A stretch of 64,000 nt of DNA, taken from NCBI GenBank assembly GCA_029204225.1, contig CM055094.1:21445584-21509583 (forward strand), given 5' to 3'. The translations under genes and the position numbers were made by a program. This document shows positions 25,766 through 35,241 of the stretch, in pieces (position 1 is the stretch's first letter; each line of letters begins with the position of its first letter). The notes beneath the pieces were generated by a model. That model searched no databases. It was not told the origin of the DNA and was given only the letters and a program-made list of their open reading frames with translations. Origin of the DNA: Diphasiastrum complanatum (Eukaryota > Streptophyta > Lycopodiopsida > Lycopodiales > Lycopodiaceae).

Positions 25766-26165
25766 AGCATAACTTCTCATGTAAATGCAAATCATATTCC
25801 ACATCAAAGTTTTCTTTCCATCTACTCAAAGCGTTCACATCAAAGAAAAACAGTCTTATCGATCTGAAAATCATGGCAAGAAACTTTGAATATTTTGGAT
25901 CACAATGAGCGCCAACGTGAATCTTGAAATTCAGAAAATACGGAGTGTGTTGGATCAAATGGAGCGGCAAGGTTATTTCAAAGTTTTGCAATTCAAAAAA
26001 TTGCAATTTCAACACACATATATTGAAAAAATATTTTGCTTATTTTGCTCATAACTGCAAAGCTTTGATTTTGCATATAAAGCAAGAAACTTGGAGTGTG
26101 ATGGATCAAAAAGAGCGCGAAGGTCATTTCAAACTTTTCCAATTAATGTTTTTTTATAATTAAGA
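25766..26165 (+). repeat. Block X
   Basis: Right-arm partner of 13,690-14,136; plus-strand ORF 25,924-26,163 (MKFRKYGVCWIKWSGK, MDQKEREGHFKLFQ). Confidence 0.5.
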
Positions 26166-26235
26166 CGAGTTTTAATAGCTTACAAGATATATAACAAGTT
26201 GGTTTTCTACTAGATTAATCTATCGATTATTAAGA

Positions 26236-26553
26236 TGTCTAAATATCATCTCCATATTGATCTTCCCACATAATATGCTCCATTGTCAAGAAAAAATCTG
26301 AAAGGATCCACCTTACCAGCTCACCAAAGGACAAAAGACAGGAAATAAGTTTCAAACAGGTTTTAAAGAAGATCATGAAATTCTATTTTGGATTTTTAGT
26401 AAAACAGAATATCCAGAGATAATTAAGAATCATATGAGCGACACACCCCTCAATGTTCCTAGAATAGGTGATTTTAAGGTGGAATGGCATTTGGTTCACA
26501 CACCAAGAGCTATAGGGAGTGAAAATCCAAAACTTAGCGAAATGTTTAACTGA
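26236..26553 (+). pseudogene. V' variant, right arm
   Basis: Best-preserved V' tail: from about 26,341 an open stretch reads FKEDHEILFWIFSKTEYPE, NHMSDTPLNVPRIGDF, KVEWHLVHTPRA and GSENPKLSEMFN, then stop. The MSKYHLHIDLPT start (26,236) is in another frame and interrupted. Protein-like composition and conservation of the tail across four copies suggest a real, unrecognised domain. Confidence 0.45.
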
Positions 26554-26563
26554 TCAAACAACA

Positions 26564-26572
26564 TTTATATAG
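26564..26572 (-). promoter_or_regulatory. TATA-like box, outward from array K
   Basis: TTTATATAG on the plus strand (CTATATAAA on minus) lies beside the G-box array and faces left. With the box at 27,034 it would give a bidirectional layout. No gene is clearly driven leftward. Confidence 0.3.
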
Positions 26573-26599
26573 CTAGAACCAATAAAACCCAAGCCGTAC

Positions 26600-27010
26600 A
26601 CTCGTCGATCCAACAACGGATCAGATCTACGGCACGTAATACAACCGTCCACACGTGTGAGACCACACGTGCTACAATACACGTCAATCTGCCATTCGGC
26701 CACGAGCCCACACGTGCGAGATAACACGTGCCAGAACACACGTCACCAAACCATTCGACCACATGGCCACATGTGCAAGTTTCACACATGCGGATACAGA
26801 AGTGTAGTCCCACACGTCAAGTACAAATTGGGCCACGTGACCACACGTGCGAGCCGATACGTGCAAGAACACATGTCACTGATCCATTCGGCCATGTGTC
26901 TCCACATGGGATCCCACACGTGTTGATCCAGATGTGCAGTTTCACAAATGCGTATACAAACGTGTAGTTCCACATGTCAGCTACTGACTGGGCCACGTGT
27001 CGCTGGGATT
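26600..27010 (+). promoter_or_regulatory. G-box (CACGTG) array K, right arm
   Basis: About nine exact CACGTG sites and many one-base variants over 410 bp, in repeated units with ccattcggccac-type linkers. Known plant bZIP/bHLH targets. It sits upstream of a good TATA box and the RT unit, so it is the most promoter-like of the three arrays. All three frames appear open over parts of it; this is a property of the repeat. Confidence 0.6.
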
Positions 27011-27033
27011 CACACGTGCCAACTTTTTTCTCC

Positions 27034-27041
27034 TATATAAG
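27034..27041 (+). promoter_or_regulatory. TATA box downstream of array K
   Basis: TATATAAG in the context tctccTATATAAGtcc, immediately after the last G-box and pointing toward J2 and RT. It is degenerate in the left arm and absent in the third copy (47,453). Confidence 0.5.
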
Positions 27042-27049
27042 TCCATTCA

Positions 27050-27510
27050 TGGGGATTGTACAATGGCCCGTGATTCCAGGGATTTCAGAAAGGTCAACAT
27101 ACGACGAGTTGAGGCTACAACTACAACCACTAAGTCCTACCATAGGCTTGTGTGGTTTACCACATGGCCTACCATAGACTTGTGTAGCAGGCCACATAGG
27201 CCTGCGATTGACCAAGGCTGTGATAGGTGCCCACGTGTCAAGTCACGTATGACTGCCATGTGGCAAATCATGCAGGCTTGGGGCTAGTCATGTGGCAAGC
27301 CACGTAGGCCCATCATAGGCTAGCAAGCCAACCAGGCTCTGCCTACGTGGTCTGCTATTTGCGAAGCGTATCGCACACTACCACATGGCAAGCCACGTAG
27401 GTCTACCACATGGCAAATCATGCAGGCTTGAGGGTTGCCATGTGGCAAGCCATGTAGGCCTACCATAACCTTGTATGTCAAGTCAACTGGGCCCTGTGCC
27501 ACGTAGGCTT
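27050..27510 (+). repeat. Palindromic tandem repeat J2
   Basis: Right-arm partner of 12,385-12,790, with GCCACATGGC and GCCTACGTGG units in both orientations. If transcribed from the TATA box at 27,034 it would form a structured leader of about 500 nt before RT. Confidence 0.8.
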
Positions 27511-27527
27511 GAGTGGACCTAGAGATC

Positions 27528-27545
27528 TATATATATATATATATA
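27528..27545 (+). promoter_or_regulatory. Alternating TA tract upstream of RT
   Basis: An 18-bp TATATA run about 60 bp before the RT ATG, a spacing that would suit a TATA box. A similar tract stands at 34,543-34,566 beside repeat J1 with no gene after it, so it may simply be part of the repeat. Confidence 0.35.
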
Positions 27546-27606
27546 GGTGGGCTCAAATCTCTTGCCATAAAAACCAGCCAAGAAGATAAACTTTTTCAAA
27601 CCCTAA

Positions 27607-28524
27607 ATGTGTCCTAAAAGACACAAAAAACAGCAAGTATCAAATCTAAAAAATCAGCACCAAAATGTGTCGAAACCACACATTAGATGGATGCAGGAAC
27701 TCGCCCTCCTACAAGCCTTGTGTGCTGAAAATTTCAGCCTGAAATTGCATTACAAACTCAAAAAACCAGGAAGCAAAGAATTAGGTTACTCCCAAAAAAG
27801 CAATATTCCTTTGAACGGGATTGACGATTTCAAAACTATTATGACTAAAATGATTTGTTCGGCATTTAAAATTGCCAAAATCAAATTGCTCAAATACAAA
27901 CGAATATCTAGAACCAATGATTTTAAATGGGTTTCGAAAAATACAGGTTCATATGAATGGAGTACTATAGACCGCAAGAATACCTTATGCATTTGGAATT
28001 CCTATTTGATAGACAATTGCATTATCAGACTTGGGGATCATACTTGGCGACAGGTCGGGGGAATACCAATGGGTTTTTCATATTCACCAATGTCTTGTAA
28101 TTGGTACCTTTCTTTTTTTTAAATGTAGTTTATTAAGAGGCTTGCAAGATTAGGGGAAATCAAATTTATAAACGACTTCAAATATTCGTCCAGGTACATT
28201 GACAATATATGCTTTATCAATAATCATACGGTTGGACGTTTCCTAGACAAGACTCAACCAAGAACACCTGACAATCCTTTTTGGATCTATCCCCTGGAAT
28301 ACCTTGAGATAGACGGAAACGACAACACATGTAATTTGGTGAACTTTATGAATATTACAATCACCTTTAACCCAATTACCGGTTGTACACATCTGTCCAA
28401 ATATGATAAAAGGGGAGACCTTCCTTTTTGCTTTTTGCAATATATACACCTTGCCTCATATAGACCCGTGTTTAACTCATATAATAGGTCTGTGGTAACT
28501 TGGGGTAGCTTGATATGTATCTAG
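27607..28524 (+). pseudogene. Reverse transcriptase (GIPMG / YIDD type), right-arm copy
   Basis: Starts MCPKRHKKQQVSNLKN. RT landmarks in order: SYLIDNCIIR, RQVGGIPMG followed by SYSPMSCNWYL (motif B, about 28,051-28,107), RYID in the catalytic motif C position (about 28,192), IYPLEYLEI, then NITITFNPITG and YDKRGDLPF. The GIPMG...SP / RYxDD / YDKRxDxxF pattern is that of a eukaryotic RT group distinct from Copia, gypsy and L1, possibly Penelope-like; assignment is tentative. No endonuclease domain is seen. The catalytic box is not canonical and at least two in-frame stops lie between motifs B and C, so it is probably inactive. It is the only copy retaining the core. Confidence 0.65.
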
Positions 28525-28734
28525 GCAACTAATAAAACAAAAACACACCTCTGGATGGCTTCACAAGCTTCTATAACTCATTCTTATGATACTATCATTA
28601 TGTCTAACTTTCCAAATACTAGATGCAAGAGTATTTGACAGATTCCTAATTCTTTACTCTCCAAGTGTTGTTTGTAGCTCATCGTAGATGCTTTGAGAAT
28701 AATGTGACTAGTTATATTAATTGGGGGGGGGGGG
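28500..28734 (+). repeat. Repeat N: RT 3' tail ending in poly(G)
   Basis: Begins within the last codons of RT (gtaacttggggtagc) and ends agttatattaatt followed by 12 G (28,723-28,734). The same tail exists without RT at many places in the window. Confidence 0.75.
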
Positions 28735-29990
28735 ATTTTGGATTTTTTGCTCTTGAATAGGGATTTTGGAAGTTCTTTTATTGCATTTAGGTTTGCCATT
28801 ACTTTTTCCCTATTTATTTTTTTGGGTTAAGGCAATTGAAAGCCTTAAAAAAAAAGCATTTTTTGTTGAGTACTTTGTAGACCTAGCAACCGTATCCTTT
28901 TAGAGGTGTATGCTATTTTTTTCCATTTGAAAAAGGCTTCTAATAATCACTTAAGGGTCACTTGATTGGAAATTGGCACAGTGGCAATTCATAGTATGGA
29001 TTGTCAGCCGATTACCAAAAGGAGTGCAAAGGGAATGTCCTCCATATTGAAAGATGCTATCCGAGTAGCTAAAGCCTACGATAGCACCGTGACTGCCTCA
29101 CAGAAGAGTTTGCACAGCCAATCAGCCCAAAAGCCTAAGAATGAAAAGCCAAAAAATAATAAGATAAAAAATCTATTTTTTGATGAACTAGAAGCTACTG
29201 CTTGCCAACAAACTTGGGCATCATGCCAAACAGAGATCCGAGAGGGAAAATAAATCATCAAGTTTCATGGCGATGGATTTATCGACAGGTAAATTGAAAG
29301 TCGATTTGTTAAATGGTTGTGAATTGAAAGTTGATTTGTTAAATGGTTGTGAATATACTTGTAACTTCAGTACACTTTCTTTCAGTCTAATCAATGGTTT
29401 CAAGTTAAAGGCAATATTCTAGGGAAAGACCTAAGTATAATGTTTGAATTTGGAGGTACTCACAACTTTTTGAATGTGCGGCTTGTATAGAAGCTTCGCA
29501 TGCCCACCATGGCCAGTGATCAACATTATGTGGTCCTCTAGCCTCAGGGTCAGACACAAAAGTTTGGGATGTGAAAGTCCCTAATTTGGAGGTTCGGATG
29601 CAAGATCATGTTGAGCGGCTCGACTTCCATGTTATGAATCTTGATAGAACTTATGTAATCCTAGGATATGAATGGTTTTTTGATAAATCAGATTCGTTGA
29701 AAATAGATTTTAGAAACCATACTATTGTATTTAAAGATAAGTTTGACCAGATAGTCTCTATTTATGGGGAGACTAATGTACTCCCATCACTGATGGTTTC
29801 CTCGGTGGAAGTTATGGAAAAACTACATAATTCTAAGTATGAGCTTTTTCATCTTGTTTTGAAATCTCATATACATTGTGATGTGAATGTGTTAACATGC
29901 TTTAACACCAAAAATTAGCATCAAGAACAACTTTTAATGCAAGATTTAAAACAAGAGTTCAATGATGTTTTTCCTAAATAGGTAAGATTT
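28735..29990 (+). mobile_element. Ty3/gypsy fossil (gag end and protease), right arm
   Basis: Parts: leader with poly-T tract, gag end (MEIGTVAIHSMDCQ, 28,966-29,252), protease with a retropepsin-like DxGGTHNF box (about 29,446), and RTYVILGYEWF (about 29,647), the hydrophobic ILG motif of gypsy proteases. It ends where an RT would start (LKQEFNDVFPK, about 29,947) and then runs into block H. Broken, with several breaks; no integrase or RNase H seen. Confidence 0.75.
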
Positions 29991-30499
29991 TCTGAGGTAC
30001 ATACTTCTAATTATATTGCAGTCCATTTTAAGCACATAATTAAATTTTTCCAAAATGAAATCTTTGAAATGTTTCAGAAAAGAGCAAGAACATAAAGATA
30101 GATTTTCAATTTCAAAATTGCAGAAAACATCAAACAGAAAGTACCATTCACTTTTGATGTTAGGTAAGTATGACCAAGCAAACACAATATTATGGAAGGA
30201 CTTGTGTATATAAGGTCAAAGATTGTAATAAAATACGAGTGTAAAAGTGTCTCACATGAATGGTCTCAAACATTCTATTATAGTAGCGTAAATGTAAAAG
30301 TATCTTTGCCTTGTCCTTGCGCGTGCTGAGCTGTAGTCGATCCACCGTATTCCTAGTGAGAGTTCTTCTATGCAGATCCTCGTCATCCTGCGAGCTAGTT
30401 AATACATGTAAAAGTTCAGTCTTTTAGCCAGTAAGTCTTCTTTTGCACCACTGCCTTGTCCTTCCTTTCCTTTATATCATGTATACTTCTTTCTTTTTC
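29991..30499 (+). repeat. Block H with LTR-like signals
   Basis: On the plus strand TATATAAGG (30,207-30,215) is followed within 20 bp by AATAAAA (30,227-30,233), a spacing seen in plant LTRs with a short R region, so H may be a degraded gypsy LTR. On the minus strand an ORF (30,185-29,946, MFAWSYLPNIKSEWYFLF) is also open. Confidence 0.4.
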
Positions 30500-30840
30500 C
30501 CATATTTTGTCCATAAACCACCGAACTAGGGTTGTTTAGGTTGAAAGAACCAGGTCTTTCATTTGAGTTTTGGAAGAATTTATCTTGGACAGTGAAAAAA
30601 CGTGGTCTTTTGAGGAGGCATTCAATCTCTCTGATGTTTTCAGCATCTCCTAAGTTGGCAAGGAGTTTAGCACAAGGGTTTGCAGCAAATCAATCATGTG
30701 CTGGTGTAAAAAGAGAAAAGTATGTGTGACTTGACAACATCTCTGGCGAGCTTGTGTAGCCAAAGAAAAAAGCCATTCATCTAATTTTGGAAGGATGCAC
30801 CAGGGAAGAATTTACTAAGATTGTTCATAATGAAACACGA
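30500..30840 (+). other. Block Y, right arm
   Basis: ORF 30,532-30,729 (MFRLKEPGLSFEFWKNLSW to REKYV). Full-length version of the block that is shortened in the left arm. Confidence 0.35.
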
Positions 30841-31150
30841 TGATCCCAAAAAAAATAAATGACATGGAGACAAATTTTTTTTTTTAATTTTCTAAAAAAA
30901 AAAACCCATATTTAAAATGCTTCAAATAAAGATATTGTAATGCTAAAAAAAAAATTTATTAATCTTTGCACATCACCTTATATGAAATAATAATACTATT
31001 CAAAATAAAATCATTGGACACAACCATGAGAATAACTAAAAAAAAACTTTTTGCTTATTAAAACAAAAGTTTTTAATTTTTTTTTTAAAATTTTAAAAGT
31101 GTTTTAAATCACAATTCTTGTATCAAGAAAAATATTTTTTAAATTACGAC
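30841..31150. repeat. AT-rich block A
   Basis: Inverted partner of 10,076-10,430; poly-A/T runs, no gene. Confidence 0.8.
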
Positions 31151-31590
31151 CTAACCTGAACCAAAAGGAATCATATGCACATAAATATGCCTCTTCAAAT
31201 CATTCCTACAAGATCAGTTGAATCATCATGCAATAATCATTGTTTCCACATCCTATCAGAACAACATTGCTCCAAAGTTTTCCACAAATTTCTAGTCTCC
31301 ATACACTGCCGAGCAATACTCTACATACACTGCTCAGAGAGCCTAGGCCCCATGCTCTGCAATCACTGTGGACTAAGCCGAGCGTCCATACTCTGCATTC
31401 ACTGTGGACTGAGCTGAGCTTCCATACTCTGCATACAAAGTTGACTGAGCCGAGTCCATCCAAAGACAACCGATCCGAAGCCCTCCATAGTCGACCGAGC
31501 TAAGACTCCACTTGTCTGTTACCAGAGCCGAACCTTCAACAAAGTCATCAGCCGAGTCCAGAACTTGTCTGCCACAACACCTTCCAGTTC
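31151..31590 (+). repeat. P'' leader and minisatellite M
   Basis: Leader with ctacaagatcagttg, a degenerate primer-like site (cctatcagaac, 31,252), then about five 40-bp units to about 31,480, followed by the leader that precedes W. Confidence 0.75.
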
Positions 31591-32741
31591 TGATGACCCA
31601 ACTCAAGACAGAATTGACATCACCATGGAAAGCCTCGATATCTCTGAGATGAATACTTGGTACCAGGAGGCACACTAATTCTCGAGCCACATAGAGTTCC
31701 AACTTCCTCTTTTCATCAGTGGCTATCAGAGCCTGTTTCGATTGCATATTGCTTATAACCACACCATCAGATTTTCCAGTTCATGTTACCTCCTAACCAA
31801 AATTGTGTTTATATTATCCCTATTTCTGGAGCTCACCTCAATACATTTGGCTTCCCTACGGGACCAAACACAGTCAATAGGACCCTCAAAAAGATTGAGT
31901 CCACAACATACTTCAAATACATAGACCCTTCAGTGGACAAATGGGAAAAAAAAGATGGTTACCTTATCGAGGTCGTAAATGATAAGCCCTTAGCTGCTTC
32001 GTGTGCCTATCTAACGAAATATACATAGGGCTATTGGTCCAAGGTCACGCGTATCCCCATGAAACTATTTCACATGATGGCTGATTCTAAACTACACGAT
32101 CAGAACCTTTATGACTGGGCCCAGTTTGCTTCCAACTGCCTCCACGACTATATCAAGAACAAGCAAACCTCCAGTTATTGGGCTATCTTCTGATAGATGT
32201 CACTTTGCAGCAGTTGAGCAACTGACCTCGATTTTGAGACCACTTGATGCTAGCAGATAAAAGCTTGGGAGACTCCCTCAAAACCAGCCAAGAATACCAA
32301 CTCTACTTCTAGGCCTATTGCAACAGATTCCACGCAAGCGGCTTCTCAAAAGAGAAAGAGTTCTTTCTCTCCACAAGGGCCAACTGCAAAGCACCAAACG
32401 GTCGACCTAGTGAAGCTTACATCGAGAAAGACACCCATGTACTCTATGTCACAGATGACGGATCGATACAAGCGAAGCGTCATGCTTCATCAGATGAAAC
32501 AGACTCAAATGATATGGAGTTTACATTTGAGGAGTTCCATGGCCCAAAAGGGCTGTCTAAGAAATGCCATGTAAGAGAGAGAAAATCGTCGAATTTTAAA
32601 ACTCCGACCGAGTTTTTGGTCTGCCCGCACAACTCCGATGACTTGACCTCACTAGTAACATATGTAGTTAACTGGAAGTTGGGTAGCCGCAACGCGTGGG
32701 GTCCATACTTCAAGATTCTATTTTCTACCATTAACTAACAT
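31591..32741 (+). mobile_element. W fossil, right-arm copy
   Basis: Most complete W. Primer-like TGGCTATCAGAGCC at 31,720-31,733, gag-like part MLPPNQNCVYIIPISGAHL (31,783) with YFKYIDPSVDKW, then the Ser/basic segment, and the carboxyl part 32,514-32,738 (FHGPKGLSKKCHVRERK, TYVVNWKLGSRNAWGPYF). No zinc knuckle or UBN2-type gag motif. Broken, with several breaks. Confidence 0.5.
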
Positions 32742-33160
32742 GACTTCTCATGTAAATGCAAATCGTATTGCACATCAAAGTTTTCTTTCCATCTACAAAA
32801 GCGTTCACATCAAAGAAAAATAGTCTTATCGATCTGCAAATCATGGCAAGAAACTTTGAATATTTTGGATCATAATGAGCGCCAACGTGAATCTAAATTT
32901 TTGAAATTCTGAAAATATGGAGTGTGTTGGATCAAATGGAACGGCAAGGTTACCTCAAACTCTTGCAATTCAAAATTTGCAATTTCAACACACATCTATT
33001 GAAAAAATGTTTTGCTTACTTTGCTCATAACTGCAAAGCTTTGATTTTGCATATAAGGCAAGAAACATGGAGTGTGATGGATCAAAAAGAGTGCCAAGGT
33101 CATTTCAAACTTTTACAATTATTTTTTTATATAATTAAGACGAGTTTTAATAGCTTACAA
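32742..33160 (+). repeat. Block X
   Basis: ORF 32,924-33,169 (MLDQMERQGYLKLLQ ... MDQKECQGHFKLLQ) shows the internal repeat most clearly. Confidence 0.5.
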
Positions 33161-33209
33161 GATATATAGCATGTGGGTTTTCTACTAGATTAATCTATCG
33201 ATTATTAAG

Positions 33210-34331
33210 ATGTCTAAATATCATCTCCATATTGATCTTCCCATAGAATATGCTCCACTGTCGAGAAAAAATCTGAAAGGATCCACCTTACCAGCTCACC
33301 AAAGGACGAAAGACAGGAAACATTGTGATCTATGGGTTGATGGATGTTTGTATCCAATCGATCCAAGCTCAATGCAACATCCAAATTTTAGATCGGTCAC
33401 ACAACTCATACTGTTTTTGTGTGAAGGACACAATAGTCTATTGGGTTATTGTGAATGATTGAAAAGTTATGGCATTAGTTATTCAATGAAGAAAATCCAC
33501 TGTTTGGAAAATATGTTGAATGATTTGCTTACTGACTACTGAGAAAAATAAACCTTTTTTTTGCAAACAAAAGAAGAAAATGAAATCTTGAAGATAGATA
33601 ATTCTCGTTTGCAAGATATTATATTAAATCCCAACCAAGAAACTGACAATATGAAACTAATTGTACAAACATTGTGTACCTCATATTGTCAAATAAATTT
33701 AGAAGTAAACACATTACGAAAGAAAATACTGAACAATAAGCGAAAAAGAGTTATTTTAAAAACTATTGACGAGCTCTCAACAAGTGGGGGTCAACAGAAA
33801 AAAAGAATATATGCTTTCAAGTAGGATTATCTTTTAGACTATTCATGTGTTTTGTTCCATCTAGCACATCAATGGTTGTGAATTGTTTTTTTCTAAATCT
33901 TATTTTTATTTTGCAGAGCAGCTTTAGTCACCAATGAAAATCCGAAAGACAAGGACATGATTGGAAAGTCTTTGAGTGCAATACTTACAGCCAAGTCAAC
34001 GACGAGTCTACTTGGAAATCAACGATATTCTTGAATCAAGCCCAAGATTGCAGAGGCGCTTATGGGTGAAGTCGGCAAGATCATTGACCGAAAATTGATA
34101 CAAGGATTATGTGATTATTCTGGTATTAGCAGGGATGCATATGACACAATGTTTGAAATTATCAAAGAGGCATTTGGACAAGTACATATAAAACAATTTC
34201 CTGCCCCTCCCCGCCTGTCTTTGCCAGTCTCTCGCGTTGTAGCGATATCACCCTTAGAGTTCTCAGTGTCGCCATTATGCGAGATAATTTCTCCATATTG
34301 CATACGAGGACTTCCAGACAAAATTGTTTGA
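33210..34331 (+). pseudogene. Gene V, right-arm copy: coiled coil, two exons
   Basis: Unrecognised family. Exon 1 starts MSKYHLHIDLPIEYAPL (33,210). Open stretches 33,210-33,458 and 33,561-33,820 carry LWVDGCLYPIDPSSMQHP and a coiled-coil-like NSRLQDIILNPNQETDNMK ... NTLRKKILNNKRKRVI, then ELSTSGGQQKKRIYAF. A probable 96-bp intron (GT at 33,821, T-rich tract, AG at 33,916) keeps the frame into AALVTNENPKDKDMIGKSL and, in exon 2, EALMGEVGKIIDRKLIQ and GLCDYSGISRDAYDTMFEI. A few in-frame stops mark it as broken. A nuclear or cytoplasmic protein is likely, as no signal peptide or membrane segment is seen. A gatatata stretch lies about 45 bp before the ATG. Confidence 0.5.
33821..33916 (+). other. 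Probable spliceosomal intron of gene V
   Basis: GTAGGAT at the 5' end and a T-rich tract running into TTTTGCAG at the 3' end. Removal keeps the reading frame (TTC AA|A GCA). The left arm retains the same segment (about 7,316-7,410, minus strand). Confidence 0.5.
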
Positions 34332-34419
34332 GGATTCGATGCTGTGTTCCATTCATGGCAAGAGGGTAACACTGATGCCCAAGGACATGCTTCTTGTCAT
34401 GAGATTTCGAAACACCTAT
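34332..34419. other. Linker after gene V
   Basis: Short stretch continuing gene V-like sequence out of frame, then a junction into repeat J1. Nothing further seen. Confidence 0.3.
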
Positions 34420-35185
34420 GACAGCGGTATGCCACATGGCAAATCATGCAAGCTTGAGGGTTGCCATGTGGCAAGCCCTGTAGGCCTACCATAACCTTGT
34501 ATGTCAAGCCAACTGAGCCCTGTGCCACGTAGGCTTGAGTGTACCTAGATATATATATATATATATAGGTGGGCTCAAAAGATGCCACTTGGCAAACCAT
34601 ACAGGCCTACCATAGGCTTGCATGGCAGGCCACATAGGCATGGCATATTAATCTTCCCACGTAAGCATGTCGCAGGCTACCACATAGGCTTGCCATAGGC
34701 TTGTGTGGCAAGCAAACCAAGCTCTGCCATGTAGGCTTGAGTGGAGCTAGAGAGAGAGAGCTGGGGCTCCCAAGTTGCCATGTGGCAAGCCATGTAGACA
34801 TGTCATGAGATAAGCCATAGGCATGCATGGCAGGCCACATAGGCATGGCATATTTCTGATGCTTCCCACGTAAGCATGTCACAGGATACCACATAGGCTT
34901 GCCATAGGCTTGTGTGGCAAGCCAACCAAGCTCTGCCATGTAGGCTTGAGTGGAGATAGAGAGAGAGAGCTGGGGCTCCCAAGTTGCCATGTGGCAAGCC
35001 ATGTAGGCATGTCATGAGATAAACCACATAGGCTTCGGACTTGCCATGTGGCAAGCCATGTAGGCCTATCATAGGCTTGCGTGGTAGGTCATATAGGCAT
35101 GATATAGGCTTGATACAGTCTGCCATATAGGCTTGACATAGGCTTGTGTGGCAAGCCAACTAAGCTATACCACGTGGGTCTGCCA
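34420..35185 (-). repeat. Tandem repeat J1, long form
   Basis: Right-arm partner of 6,513-7,060, with extra units; the ctctgccatgtaggcttgag core appears near 34,716 and 34,925 (period about 209 bp). It includes a TA tract (34,543-34,566) and GCCACATGGC palindromes. Confidence 0.85.
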
Positions 35186-35241
35186 TGTAGGCTTGAGTGG
35201 AATGAGAGAGAGAGAGAGAGTGTGTGTGTGTGTGTGTGAGT
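35186..35241. repeat. Compound GA/GT microsatellite
   Basis: Right-arm equivalent of the 120-bp CT run at 6,391; here (GA)n then (TG)n, each under 20 bp. Confidence 0.9.
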
